Assembly (NCBI GenBank): GCA_963843945.1
Contig: CAWJMF010000006.1
Coordinates: forward strand, 1 to 64,000
Direction of reading: 5' to 3'
DNA: 64,000 nt
From: CAWJMF01 sp963843945
GTDB taxonomy: Bacteria > Vulcanimicrobiota > Vulcanimicrobiia > Vulcanimicrobiales > Vulcanimicrobiaceae
The translations under genes and the position numbers were made by a program. The notes under the pieces were generated by a model that saw only the letters and a program-made list of their open reading frames with translations, was not told the origin of the DNA and did no database searches. Positions within the stretch are counted from its first letter, which is position 1. Every line of letters starts with the position of its first letter. Positions 17,266-25,246 of the stretch are shown here, in pieces.

Positions 17266-18943
17266 GGCGTATTCCGGCTTCGGCAAAAGCGTGCTGGACC
17301 CGCGCGTTGATCTCACGCCGGCCCTCGAACTGCCGCAGCGGCCCCGTCTTAACCGCGGCGCGGATGATGATCCAGTCCTTGCTCATCTGATCGATGCCGA
17401 TGAGCTCGATCGGCAAGCGAATGGCACCTTGCCAATCGGGCTCGGCCGCGAGTTCCTCGATGCTTCTCTGGACGAGTTGCATCGCTTTGGGGATGTCCGC
17501 TTCGGGATCGACGGGCACGCGGAAGTCGATGCGCGACCAATTGCGGGATTTGTTCACGACCGTCGTGACCGAACCGTGCGGGATCGTCACCAGATCTCCG
17601 CCGCTGTCGCGAATCTGAACCATGCGCAGCGAGAGCTCTTCGACGAAGCCGCTGTAGGGCGCGATGCTGATGTAGTCGCCGACGACGTACTGGTCTTCCA
17701 GCAAAACGAGAAAGCCGTTGACGAAGTCGCGCACGAAACTCTGGGCCGCGAACGAAAGCGCGAGCGCCGCGATGCCGCCGATCGTTACCACCGAGCCGAT
17801 CGGCAGTCCGATCTGCGAAAGGATCGTCAAGCCCGCGATGAAGACGAGCGCGAGCGATTTGATCGTGCGGATCGCGTGGGAGACCGTCGGGACGCGGAGC
17901 ACCTCGCGCGCCTGATCCTCGGACGTGGCGAACGAACCGTCGGCCCAAAAACTGGCAATCCGGTTGATGGCGAGATCGAGCACGCGGTCGAGGAACACGG
18001 CCGCCACGATCGTGACGGCGACCGCGAGGACGTCTTTGGTAAGTACTTGCGCGAGCCGGCTCGTTCGGGGAAAGAGCGTAAACGCCCAGGTGAGCGCGAT
18101 GAACCACATCAGGTTGATAAGCGCGTAGATGAAAGCCGACGAAGCGCGCAGGTACTGCAGCTGCTGCGTCGGCGCTAAAGCATTCAGGGCTAGCGAGAGC
18201 ACTCGGCTGCGCTGCCGGTGCGTCGAGCCTTCCTGTTTTTCGGCGACGAGCGAGCGTTCCGCCTCGACCGCCTCGGTTTTCGCTTCGACCTCGGCCCGCA
18301 GTGCCTTCGTGCGACGGCTCAACAGCGCGATGAGCGCGCCGAGGGCGAACGTGGCGAGCGCCAGCACGACCACGATGCGCGCGATCCGGCGGAGATTCTC
18401 GACGCGTTCCTCAGGCTGCCGCAGCTGCAGCGCGTGCACCAATGCCCCTTGCAACGAACTCTGCCACTCGGCGGCGACGCTCTTGAGGCTCGCTTGAGAG
18501 TAACGCGCGTCGACGGAGTTGACGGTCACGATAGGCAGCGGCACCGGATGCTTCGCGTCGACGACTTGCAGCAGCTCGACGTCGCCGCCCGGCACGAGTT
18601 GCACGCGCAGCGAATCCGGGTCGTATTCCGTGGTCGAGCCGATCCCGCTGCCGTGCGTGGCGAGCACCTCGGCCAGCGCCGTTTGAACGTACAGCTGCCG
18701 CTGCGCGATAGGAATGTGCCGGCCGTTGGGACTCAGCGGCGCGGCGATGCGAAAGAGTGCGTTCCCGTCAACGAAAATCGGTGCCGTGTAAAAGAGACCT
18801 TCTTGCCGGATGCCGGTCGTCGACACCGGATTCGGGACGGCGCTCGGCAGCGAAAGTTGGGCCGCAACCGGGCCGCTCGCGAACAGCCCAAGCAGCACGA
18901 CGAGAACCGCTAGAGCTCGAAAAGCGCCGATGAAAAAGGCCAC
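17228..18943 (-). CDS. MscS-family mechanosensitive ion channel with periplasmic N-domain
   Basis: This 571-residue protein begins with a signal peptide (cleavage near PVAAQLS) and a soluble periplasmic domain to about residue 185. A helix and a basic coiled-coil stretch (RRTKALRAEVEAKTEAVEAE) follow. Then come several transmembrane helices, the MscS pore helix with GGIAALALSFAAQSFVRDF, and the beta domain (QYVVGDYISIAPYSGFVEEL). Such channels open on osmotic downshock. The start is GTG at 18943, and the gene heads a three-gene minus-strand operon with the MFS exporter and GT39. Confidence 0.9.
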   Translation of the reverse strand: MAFFIGAFRALAVLVVLLGLFASGPVAAQLSLPSAVPNPVSTTGIRQEGLFYTAPIFVDGNALFRIAAPLSPNGRHIPIAQRQLYVQTALAEVLATHGSGIGSTTEYDPDSLRVQLVPGGDVELLQVVDAKHPVPLPIVTVNSVDARYSQASLKSVAAEWQSSLQGALVHALQLRQPEERVENLRRIARIVVVLALATFALGALIALLSRRTKALRAEVEAKTEAVEAERSLVAEKQEGSTHRQRSRVLSLALNALAPTQQLQYLRASSAFIYALINLMWFIALTWAFTLFPRTSRLAQVLTKDVLAVAVTIVAAVFLDRVLDLAINRIASFWADGSFATSEDQAREVLRVPTVSHAIRTIKSLALVFIAGLTILSQIGLPIGSVVTIGGIAALALSFAAQSFVRDFVNGFLVLLEDQYVVGDYISIAPYSGFVEELSLRMVQIRDSGGDLVTIPHGSVTTVVNKSRNWSRIDFRVPVDPEADIPKAMQLVQRSIEELAAEPDWQGAIRLPIELIGIDQMSKDWIIIRAAVKTGPLRQFEGRREINARVQHAFAEAGIRLGAQLPANYYTL

Positions 18944-19063
18944 GCCCGCTTATCCCCGAGCGGACGGCGGGGACCCTCTACGCCCCATCGGGGCCACGAT
19001 CGCGGAAACTGCAACTCTCGCGTTCGGGCGGCGTACAGGGACGTAACACGCGAAAGGACTCCT

Positions 19064-19783
19064 ATGTACGCCATGAGTTCCGCACGTACGGAGGGAGTGA
19101 GCCTTCGTCAGGCCGCGCTGATCGTCGGGCTGGCATACCTACTCAATCCCGTCAGCTACGCCGAGTTCGAAATTTACCCGAAGCTGATCGTCCCCGGCAA
19201 CATCGACCAAACCGTCGCGAACATCGGGGCCCACCACGGACTCTACCTGACGGCATTCTTCTTCTATCTGACTAATTTCATCGAGGACGTCGTCATCGCT
19301 TGGGGGCTGTACGTCCTGCTCGCACCGGTGAATCGCGCGCTGTCCTTGCTCGCGGCATGGTTCCAACTCATCTACACGGGGATCGCGCTCGTCGCGCTCT
19401 TCAATCTCGCGATCGCCTATCGTATGCTGATCGCGCCCGAATACCTGAAGACGTTCGGCTCCGTCCCGCTCCACGCGCAGATCGGCCTTCTGCTACATTC
19501 GTTCCGCTACGATTACTCGCTGGCTCTCGTGATCTTCGGGATTCACTTGCTGCTCGTCGGCTATTTGATCGTTCGCTCAAGCTACATCCCGCGCTGGCTC
19601 GGCGTCATCTTGATCGTCAACGGTTTGGGCTGGATTGTCAGCTGCCTGCAGCCCTATCTGTACCCGGACACGAACGTCGACTTCGTCTTCGTCACCTATT
19701 TCGGGGAGTTGATATTCATGCTCTGGCTCTTGGTCAGGGGTTGGAGGATCGAGGAACCGGTAGCGCCGCAGTGGGAGGCTTAA
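19064..19783 (+). CDS. DUF4386-like membrane protein
   Basis: This is a 239-residue protein with six predicted transmembrane helices. The arrangement of AALIVGLAYLLNPVSYAEF, GLYLTAFFFYLTNFIEDVVI, LIYTGIALVALFNLAIAYR and a late IPRWLGVILIVNGLGWIV matches the DUF4386 family, function unknown. A good Shine-Dalgarno, GAAAGGA at 19052-19058, supports the ATG at 19064; another ATG lies three codons on. It appears to be a single-gene unit. Confidence 0.75.
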   Translation: MYAMSSARTEGVSLRQAALIVGLAYLLNPVSYAEFEIYPKLIVPGNIDQTVANIGAHHGLYLTAFFFYLTNFIEDVVIAWGLYVLLAPVNRALSLLAAWFQLIYTGIALVALFNLAIAYRMLIAPEYLKTFGSVPLHAQIGLLLHSFRYDYSLALVIFGIHLLLVGYLIVRSSYIPRWLGVILIVNGLGWIVSCLQPYLYPDTNVDFVFVTYFGELIFMLWLLVRGWRIEEPVAPQWEA

Positions 19784-19893
19784 GTGGCGGCATAAGCGCG
19801 GTCGCCAGGTAGAATGATCCTCGCCACCCCATTCAAACGGGAGCTTTCCTAGTTGGGAGTGCTCGTGGATTCTCTCGAGAAAAAAAGGCCGGC

Positions 19894-20964
19894 ATGAAAG
19901 TTGCAGCGATCGCGGTGTTGTCGGCATCGGCAAGTTTGCTCGGATGCGGCGGAAGCTCGAGCGCGCATGGCCCCGCGCTGTCGACCCCGGCTCCCAAGCC
20001 GACGGCGTCACCGGGTTCGACACCTGCGCCGACGCCGACCCCGCTCGCAGCCAATGTCTACGTCACAAACGCCTCTGCTAACAGCGTCACCGTCTTTCCC
20101 GCAAACCCGAGCGAAAGCGAGAACGAAGCGCCGCTAGCGACGATCGCCGGAAGCAATACCGGTTTAGCAAGTCCCGCCGGCATCGCCCTCGATGCAAACG
20201 GGCTGATCTATGTCGCAAATTCCGCCTCGAACAGCATCACGGTCTACGCGGCCAACCCGAGCGGGACCCTCAACGAAATGCCCCTCGCGACGATCGCTGG
20301 AAGTAATACCGGTCTATCTGGAATTTTCGGCGTGGCGCTCGACGCCAGCGGTCGAATCTACGCTGCGAATGGGATGGCGGACAGCGTCACGGTTTACGCA
20401 GCACATCCGAATGGGGCCCTCAACGAAGCGCCCGTCGCGACGATTGCCGGCAGCAATACGCAACTCGTTTATCCGGCAGGTATTGCGCTGGACGCGGCTG
20501 GGACGATCTACGTTACCGACATTGTGTCCGGCCAAATCACGCTCTATGCGGCAAATCCCAGCGGCATACTCAACGAAGCTCCGCTTGCGGCGATCGGCGG
20601 CTTCCATACCGGCTTAGGAGATCCGTATGGGATCGCCCTTGACTCTAGCGGCAAGATTTACGTCGCCAACAATGTCGGCGGCATAATCGGCGCTGCGAAC
20701 GTCGAGGTGTTCGCCGCAAATCCGACCGGCTCACTAGACGAGGAATATCCCCTGGGTACGATCTTCGGGCCCCGGACCGGTCTCTTGGATCCGTTCGGCC
20801 TCGCGCTCGACCCCGCAATGCGGATATACGTGGCGAACTACAGCCACGACAACGTCTCCGTCTACGCGGCCAACCCGACGGGAACCGTCAACTTGCCGCC
20901 CGTTGCCGTCATTGGCGGCCCGTTAACGTTGCTGAATGGGCCCACTGGGGTCGCAATACCGTAG
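19894..20964 (+). CDS. Lipoprotein with six beta-propeller-like repeats
   Basis: This 356-residue exported protein has a signal peptide with the lipobox LLGC (Cys18), a Ser/Thr/Pro-rich linker to about residue 52, and then six repeats of about 50 residues. Each repeat has the form IYVAN, SITVYAANPSGTLNE, PLATIAGSNTGL, GIALDASG, resembling NHL/SMP-30-type propeller blades. It probably folds as a six-bladed propeller on the cell surface or in the periplasm. AAAAGG lies 6 bases before the ATG. It stands alone, and the binding partner is unknown. Confidence 0.8.
   Translation: MKVAAIAVLSASASLLGCGGSSSAHGPALSTPAPKPTASPGSTPAPTPTPLAANVYVTNASANSVTVFPANPSESENEAPLATIAGSNTGLASPAGIALDANGLIYVANSASNSITVYAANPSGTLNEMPLATIAGSNTGLSGIFGVALDASGRIYAANGMADSVTVYAAHPNGALNEAPVATIAGSNTQLVYPAGIALDAAGTIYVTDIVSGQITLYAANPSGILNEAPLAAIGGFHTGLGDPYGIALDSSGKIYVANNVGGIIGAANVEVFAANPTGSLDEEYPLGTIFGPRTGLLDPFGLALDPAMRIYVANYSHDNVSVYAANPTGTVNLPPVAVIGGPLTLLNGPTGVAIP
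20053..20961 (+). repeat. Six in-frame tandem repeats of about 150 bases
   Basis: The repeats encode the propeller blades of the lipoprotein. Blades 1-4 are exactly 50 residues and well conserved in protein sequence (GSNTGL, IALDA, YAANPSG). Blade 5 carries a small insertion (GGIIGAANVE) and blade 6 is slightly shorter, as expected at the closing blade. Confidence 0.75.
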
Positions 20965-21052
20965 CTTCAGCTGCGGCACGTGGCGCGAAGCCGGCTGTGC
21001 GGGCGGCCCGCATTGGAGGACCTGCTTAGCTTGTGGCGCCGTCACCGGAGCC

Positions 21053-21655
21053 CTAGTCCGCTTGCGGTGTGGCTCGGGCCGCAGCGTATGCTTCGTCCGC
21101 GGCTCGCCAGTTGTTCGGTACGTCGAGGCGACGAACGTTCGGCGGATACGAACCTGACGGGTGGCTTGCGTGCCAATCTTCTGCGAGGACCACAAGGTAC
21201 TCAAAGTTTTCCAAGAGTTCCGGGTTGCGCTCTCGTCCAATCGCCGTGAATTCGAGCAACGCATTCCACAGCGCGATGACGGGTTCGCCGTGCATATCGC
21301 ACACGAGATCGCGGTCGACTAAGCCGGCCTTCGCGAGCAGCCCCATTTCCTCGTAGTACGATCCCACTGCAACGGCTTTACCAATAGCCTCTGCGTTCTC
21401 TCGGGTACGCGCCGCTCTATTGAGCACCTCGTAGCGAAATGCCGGATCCTGCATCTTCTCCGCTATTTCGGTGAAAACGAAATGTCGCGCCGCGATTGCC
21501 TCAGGAGTGTTTGCCTTTTCGAAGAGCTCGCTCAACGCAGCAATTTGATTGCTGCGGCGCATGTGGCGCAGCTGCACGAGCGCGGCAATTGCAGTTGCCG
21601 TAATAACCAGAAACGTGCCCAGGGTACCAACCGTATTCCACAACTCGAGAGACAT
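21053..21655 (-). CDS. DUF4760-like membrane-anchored protein
   Basis: This 200-residue protein has one N-terminal transmembrane helix (VGTLGTFLVITATAIAALV, residues 9-27) followed by QLRHMRRSNQIAALSELFE and a helical cytoplasmic domain. This layout resembles DUF4760 proteins, often found in accessory DNA; their function is unknown. The region from here to 25.2 kb differs from the flanks in having many small, orphan and broken genes. The start is ATG at 21655. Confidence 0.6.
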   Translation of the reverse strand: MSLELWNTVGTLGTFLVITATAIAALVQLRHMRRSNQIAALSELFEKANTPEAIAARHFVFTEIAEKMQDPAFRYEVLNRAARTRENAEAIGKAVAVGSYYEEMGLLAKAGLVDRDLVCDMHGEPVIALWNALLEFTAIGRERNPELLENFEYLVVLAEDWHASHPSGSYPPNVRRLDVPNNWRAADEAYAAARATPQAD

Positions 21656-21836
21656 GAACGATCCTCACCCAAGGCTTGGGAGCGCCGGTAACGGCACCTG
21701 ACAGCGCCCCGGGCCGGCTTGCGCCTGCCGAATGCGTGGACGTTCAGTGGGTAAGTGAAGGGCTCCGTTTTGCCTTGGGACGTCGAGCCGCCGAGAGTCG
21801 TCGCCCGCAGGGCCTTGGAGCCATACAGCGGGGAGT
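21656..21836. other. Non-coding gap, no gene seen
   Basis: This stretch lies upstream of the DUF4760-like gene (minus strand) and before the DUF3102-like fragment. I see no convincing open frame, terminator or RNA gene in it. Confidence 0.4.
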
Positions 21837-22172
21837 GTGGGCCGTAGCGGTCTGAAGCGCTTCCCCGGTGACCGCGAGCTCGGTCAGTGGCGCGAAAAGA
21901 ACGTGAAGATGAGTCGCGAGACCGCAGGTCGGTTTATGCGCGTCGCATCTTCCTCGGTCGCCGCGACCGGGCAAATCGAACCTCGCGCGCTGTACTATCT
22001 TCTGAACAAAGCAACTGCAGAAGATCGCGGTTGCGGATGTGGTGTGGTCGGCGAGATCGCGAGCGCTTGTGTCGAGTGTACACTTGAGGGTTACGCGGCC
22101 GTCGCGCTAGGCGGAACGCTGATTCCGTCGAGCTTGAGTTTGTCTACCAGCTGCGCCAACGTCGACGCATAA
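21837..22172 (+). pseudogene. DUF3102-like fragment
   Basis: The middle of this frame reads LGQWREKNVKMSRETAGRFM followed by RVASSS and EPRALYYLLNKATAEDR. It looks like DUF3102 proteins of phages and integrative elements (a helical motif ending in a RFMxVA-type helix, then ALYLLA). After about residue 71 the similarity stops and the frame runs into the 3' end of the oppositely oriented primase fragment, overlapping it by 82 bases. The start (GTG) has no clear ribosome site. I read it as a decayed remnant rather than a working gene. Confidence 0.35.
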
Positions 22173-22633
22173 CCGGTGACGACGCCGAGCGCGAGTAGTC
22201 CGGTCGCGACGGTTCCACACGACGCCTGACAGAAGCATCCGCCGTCCTTGTAGATGATCGCCGAGGGTGAGCGGTCGTCATGCTGAGGACAATGAACGCG
22301 GTATCCGCGCGACACCTTGTCGACGATCTTCACACCGAACAGGTTGCGCGAGACGACTTGCGAGGTTGCGGTCTCCCATTGGGTCGCGCTTGCATGCGCT
22401 GACATAGGGACGACACTTAAGGGCCTCTCTTTGCGTAGGAGTAGCGCGTCGAGTTCCGCAGTTAGCTGGAGAGGCTTGGGCGTCGCATACCCTTCGCACG
22501 AGTAGCGCTTACCGCTGCGATGCATGCTGTGCGGGAGGATGACGTAAGACGCTCCGCGCCGTATGTCGATGCCGCTACCGAGAGACGACTTGTAGTCTCC
22601 GACGTTGCGGCCGGGAGGCGCTGCGAAAAACAC
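22091..22633 (-). pseudogene. Truncated primase-polymerase (prim-pol end plus CHC2-like zinc finger)
   Basis: The first 60 residues (VGDYKSSLGSGIDIRRGASY, then VILPHSMHRSGKRY) match the last part of the bifunctional prim-pol domain of plasmid and phage primases. The tail YRVHCPQHDDRSPSAIIYKD, continuing to GGCFCQASCGT, resembles a CHC2-type primase zinc finger. The catalytic N-terminal half of prim-pol is missing: upstream of 22633 the frame does not continue as homologous protein, and an unrelated plus-strand gene begins at 22654. No helicase follows. It is best seen as a remnant of a plasmid or prophage replication gene and is unlikely to be active. Confidence 0.6.
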
Positions 22634-22653
22634 ATCGAGCCGAGGGCGGCGGA

Positions 22654-23055
22654 GTGACCATTCATTTGCGAAACATCGGCGACGGCCCGGCGCAGAACGT
22701 TACGCTGACGTTCACGGCGGCAACGCGGTTGGAATGGAATAAGGACGGATTGGCGGTCGATAGGAACGAGCGTAAAGAGCAAACGATAAGCAAAGCGGGC
22801 GAGCGCGTTTCATCGTTTATGCGAGTCGGCGATCTTAGCGAGTGCCACTGGACATTCGACGCGGACTCGAAGCAGTCTGAAGCACATGCGAGCCCTTTAG
22901 CGTCCGTGAAATACTCAAAACTTCGTATCGAATACGTCGACTCGTTCGGCGACGAATACGTTATCGAGCACGACCCCGGCATCGGTGGCGAAATTGTCCC
23001 TCTTCGCTTCAGATGGTATCCGCCGGAACAACTGAAGACCCCCGCGTCGGGTTGA
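22654..23055 (+). CDS. Protein of unknown function, apparently N-terminally truncated
   Basis: This frame of about 133 residues begins at TIHLRNIGDGPAQNVTLTF. That segment is typical of the middle of membrane-anchored beta-sandwich proteins (a 'relations between domains' motif following an N-terminal helix). There is no signal or transmembrane helix left. The start (GTG) sits next to the truncated end of the primase fragment, so the 5' part was probably lost at the same breakpoint. Whether it is expressed is unclear. Confidence 0.45.
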   Translation: MTIHLRNIGDGPAQNVTLTFTAATRLEWNKDGLAVDRNERKEQTISKAGERVSSFMRVGDLSECHWTFDADSKQSEAHASPLASVKYSKLRIEYVDSFGDEYVIEHDPGIGGEIVPLRFRWYPPEQLKTPASG

Positions 23056-23157
23056 CGCGAGTTTTTCGGACGCTCGGAAGTCGCCGTAGGCGTTCAGCGC
23101 CGGTCTCTGAATTCTTTAACGCGACCGATAAAGTTCAAAACAAATGGGGAGGCTTGA

Positions 23158-23421
23158 ATGTCTAACGACCACAACATCCTACGCGCGCTGAAACACTATC
23201 GCGAGCACCCAGACCTCGACGACACGGAGGGGTGGGTAAAGCCGATTACGATTGCGTTCCAGGCCGGACTAAAGAACGAAGACGTGGAGACCATCGTGAT
23301 TCCGATTTTGGAAGCGTCAGAGAAGCGCGGCCTCGTCGTCGCAAAGCGAATGCGTGGAGAGGACGCGAACGCGCGCGACACCATGTGGAAGATCACTGAC
23401 TTCGGCTACTCGGAAGCTTAG
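23158..23421 (+). CDS. Small protein of unknown function (winged-helix-like)
   Basis: This 87-residue acidic protein has alternating helices (NILRALKHYREHPD, ETIVIPILEASEKRG) followed by LVVAKRMRGEDA and TMWKITDFGYSEA, a pattern compatible with a small winged helix. No family was recognised. A strong Shine-Dalgarno, GGGGAGG at 23147-23153, precedes the ATG, so it is probably a real gene. Its stop is 3 bases before the next small gene. Confidence 0.6.
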   Translation: MSNDHNILRALKHYREHPDLDDTEGWVKPITIAFQAGLKNEDVETIVIPILEASEKRGLVVAKRMRGEDANARDTMWKITDFGYSEA

Positions 23422-23424
23422 CGC

Positions 23425-23646
23425 ATGGGAATCACGCGCGGCGGGAATTATCTCACCGAGCAACACGACAAGCTCGAAGCTCAGGCCGCAGAGTTCCGTA
23501 AGCTCAGCGCAACGTTTGTACATCTCTGGAACAATGGAAGTCTTGCAGTGGGTATCGTTCCGAAGATGCAAGCGGTGAAGGCGGAGATGGACGCGACCAT
23601 GTCGGCGATTATCGAAGAGTGCGAAGGGGCGATCGCCGAGGGCTGA
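23425..23646 (+). CDS. Small helical protein of unknown function
   Basis: This 73-residue, mostly helical protein (YLTEQHDKLEAQAAEFRKLS, VPKMQAVKAEMDATMSAIIE) could form a coiled coil or a helical hairpin. It is likely cotranscribed with the gene 3 bases upstream. The pair could be a small two-component module such as a toxin-antitoxin or phage accessory unit, but no motif supports a specific call. Confidence 0.5.
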   Translation: MGITRGGNYLTEQHDKLEAQAAEFRKLSATFVHLWNNGSLAVGIVPKMQAVKAEMDATMSAIIEECEGAIAEG

Positions 23647-23702
23647 TCGCTACGGCGCGGAGGTGCTCCGGCGGGGCTCGCCGCTTTGCCAAGGAAGCTC
23701 CT

Positions 23703-23733
23703 AGAACGCTAGAACGCTAGAACGCTAGAACGG
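23703..23733. repeat. Short tandem repeat, unit AGAACGCT
   Basis: Three perfect 8-base units plus a partial fourth sit in the gap between the small plus-strand genes and the frameshifted secreted protein. The DNA is non-coding, and slippage could vary the copy number. Confidence 0.7.
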
Positions 23734-23783
23734 AATCTCTGCGTTCGATCACTTGAGGAGGGCGAGCCGGTCAAGAGTTCGCG

Positions 23784-24729
23784 TTAGGAGCAACCATACT
23801 GCCAAAGGCAGCCTGGAGCAGTTCCCGAACCGGCTCCGTTGTTTGCCGAGCCGTCCATAAAATGGAACCCCAACGAAGCACCGACATCGCCACCGAGGGC
23901 ATAGGTGACGGACCGACTGTGGACGCTGCCGGGAGTGTCTGGCGGAGTGAAGAAATAGCAGGTCTGAACCGTTTGCCCAAGGGTTGCGCAGAAGCTAGTT
24001 GTTAGCGTTTGATTGTAAGGAACGGTCGTTGGCGTGTTGTACGTTAAGCTAACGATCGATTTGCCAGTGATCGCACAACTATTTCGAGAGCGCGGTTAGA
24101 TATTGCGGAGAAGACGGACTAACCGAACCAGTCCCTCCTCCGCCCCAGCGTTTCGTAGGCGAACAACCGGGAACTGGACCGAGAAACGAACCGACCTGAC
24201 ACTGGTCCGTAGGCTCGGGGAGGCCTGCCGATCCTCCGAGCACTTTTACGAAACGCGCACCTCCGAGAGACACCAAGCGCCGTAGTTCCGGCGAAACGTT
24301 TTCTCCCGGTGCAATAAACATCTCGCTGACGTTGTTTTCACGCTGAATCGTAGCGTCCGCTGGAAATGTCATCACATAGCCGGTATCTGGCTGCGTCGCG
24401 TACAGTGTGCCGTTGCGGCCTCGGCTGAATACAGTTTCGATTGGCACGTTCGCGCTATCTGCTTTGTTGGGCCCGTACGTAATGTAATAATCGTCCACGT
24501 AGAAAACTCGCGTGCCAGCCGGTTGTTGAGCTTCGTTCCGAGCTTCCGAATCGGCTCTTAAGCGCGCCTCTTGAAGAGAGTACGGGCGAACGGGAATGGC
24601 GCGCGCGGAAGGGGCAGTCATCGTTCCAGTCTGCGCACCTTGAGCGATGCGCTCGCCAAGCGTGATCGAGAACAAAAAGAATGCGATGGTTGCAATCGCG
24701 CGCAATTCCAGCCGGGCGACCCGTAACAT
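23784..24729 (-). CDS. Secreted protein of unknown function, interrupted by a one-base frameshift
   Basis: Frame one (24729 to 24079) encodes a signal peptide (cleavage near AQGAQT), then FYVDDYYITYGPNKAD, TLYATQPDTGYVMTF and LRRLVSLGGARFVKVLGG, and ends QYLTALSK-stop. Dropping one A from the AAA at 24082-24084 removes the stop and opens another 99 codons: NSCAITGKSIVSLTYNTPTT, QTVQTCYFFTPPDTPGS, YALGGDVGASLGFHFMDGSA, ending at TAA 23784. This second part is Gly- and Cys-containing, protein-like and shares the same start, so I treat the two as one gene of about 314 residues. Sequencing error, natural mutation or +1 recoding at the stop are all possible. No family was recognised. Confidence 0.6.
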
Positions 24730-25164
24730 GGCTCTACCTCTCTGTCAAACCTCAAGAACCGCGTTGTAGACTAGCCTGCGATAATAGTCGCATCTTCGGT
24801 CTCAGGCGTCAAGTTGGGGGACGCGTCCAGGCGGCCGCATCGCTCCTAAACAGCTGCCGACAGCGCCGTGATCGCAGCTTTGACTTCTTCGAGGGTGAGC
24901 TTCGGATGGTCGGCCATCCCCTCGGGTTCGACGCGGCCCGCCCCAGTGTACACTTGCCCCGTCTGCCCTGGCCAAACGTTCGGAAAAGTGCTCCAGCAGC
25001 GCGACTAGGCTAGCCTCCCGGCCCCGGGGCCAGCCCGAAGCGTTTCCCCGCGCACGGGCCTCCTGCTGCGTCTTGCCGAACCGGACGCGGTCGGGCGAGG
25101 GAAGTCGGAGCGCACATCTCCGGTTATTTTCCATGCCAAAGCTCGACGCGATTGAGATGTGATG
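24730..25164. other. Long gap with no certain gene
   Basis: No convincing gene lies here. A minus-strand frame spanning 24802-25248 has low-complexity Arg/Gly composition and looks spurious. Another short minus-strand stretch ending at TAG near 24846 encodes WPGQTGQVYTGAGRVEPEGM, then ADHPKLTLEEVKAAITAL, which looks protein-like and could be the tail of a lost gene. The right end should contain the promoter and leader of the metal-transport operon. Confidence 0.4.
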
Positions 25165-25183
25165 CGCCCTCGCTGCGAGGGCG
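25165..25183 (+). promoter_or_regulatory. Perfect leader hairpin before the metal operon
   Basis: CGCCCTCG and CGAGGGCG form a perfect 8-pair stem with a 3-base loop, 7 bases before the terminator hairpin. Its 3' arm (GAGGG) could also pair with the CCCT in the terminator loop, so an alternative fold is conceivable. No known riboswitch consensus was recognised. Confidence 0.45.
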
Positions 25184-25189
25184 TATTCC

Positions 25190-25228
25190 AGACCGGTCGC
25201 ACCCTGGCGACTGGTCTTTTTCGTTTTT
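25190..25228 (+). terminator. Intrinsic terminator / attenuator in the leader
   Basis: AGACCGGTCGC pairs with GCGACTGGTCT (11 pairs, one G-U) around a 6-base loop, followed directly by TTTTTCGTTTTT. It lies only 18 bases before the ATG at 25247. The nearest upstream gene on this strand ends 1.5 kb away, so the hairpin most likely attenuates transcription of the downstream operon rather than ending an upstream one. Confidence 0.7.
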
Positions 25229-25246
25229 GGAAAGGGGGTGAAGCAC

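Noticed and set aside
20965..25240. Active prophage or integrative element
   Set aside because: No integrase, transposase, structural gene or flanking repeat was seen; the primase is truncated.
25141..25246. M-box (ykoK) Mg2+ riboswitch
   Set aside because: I could not match the conserved M-box segments; only two hairpins are supported, so the call stays generic.
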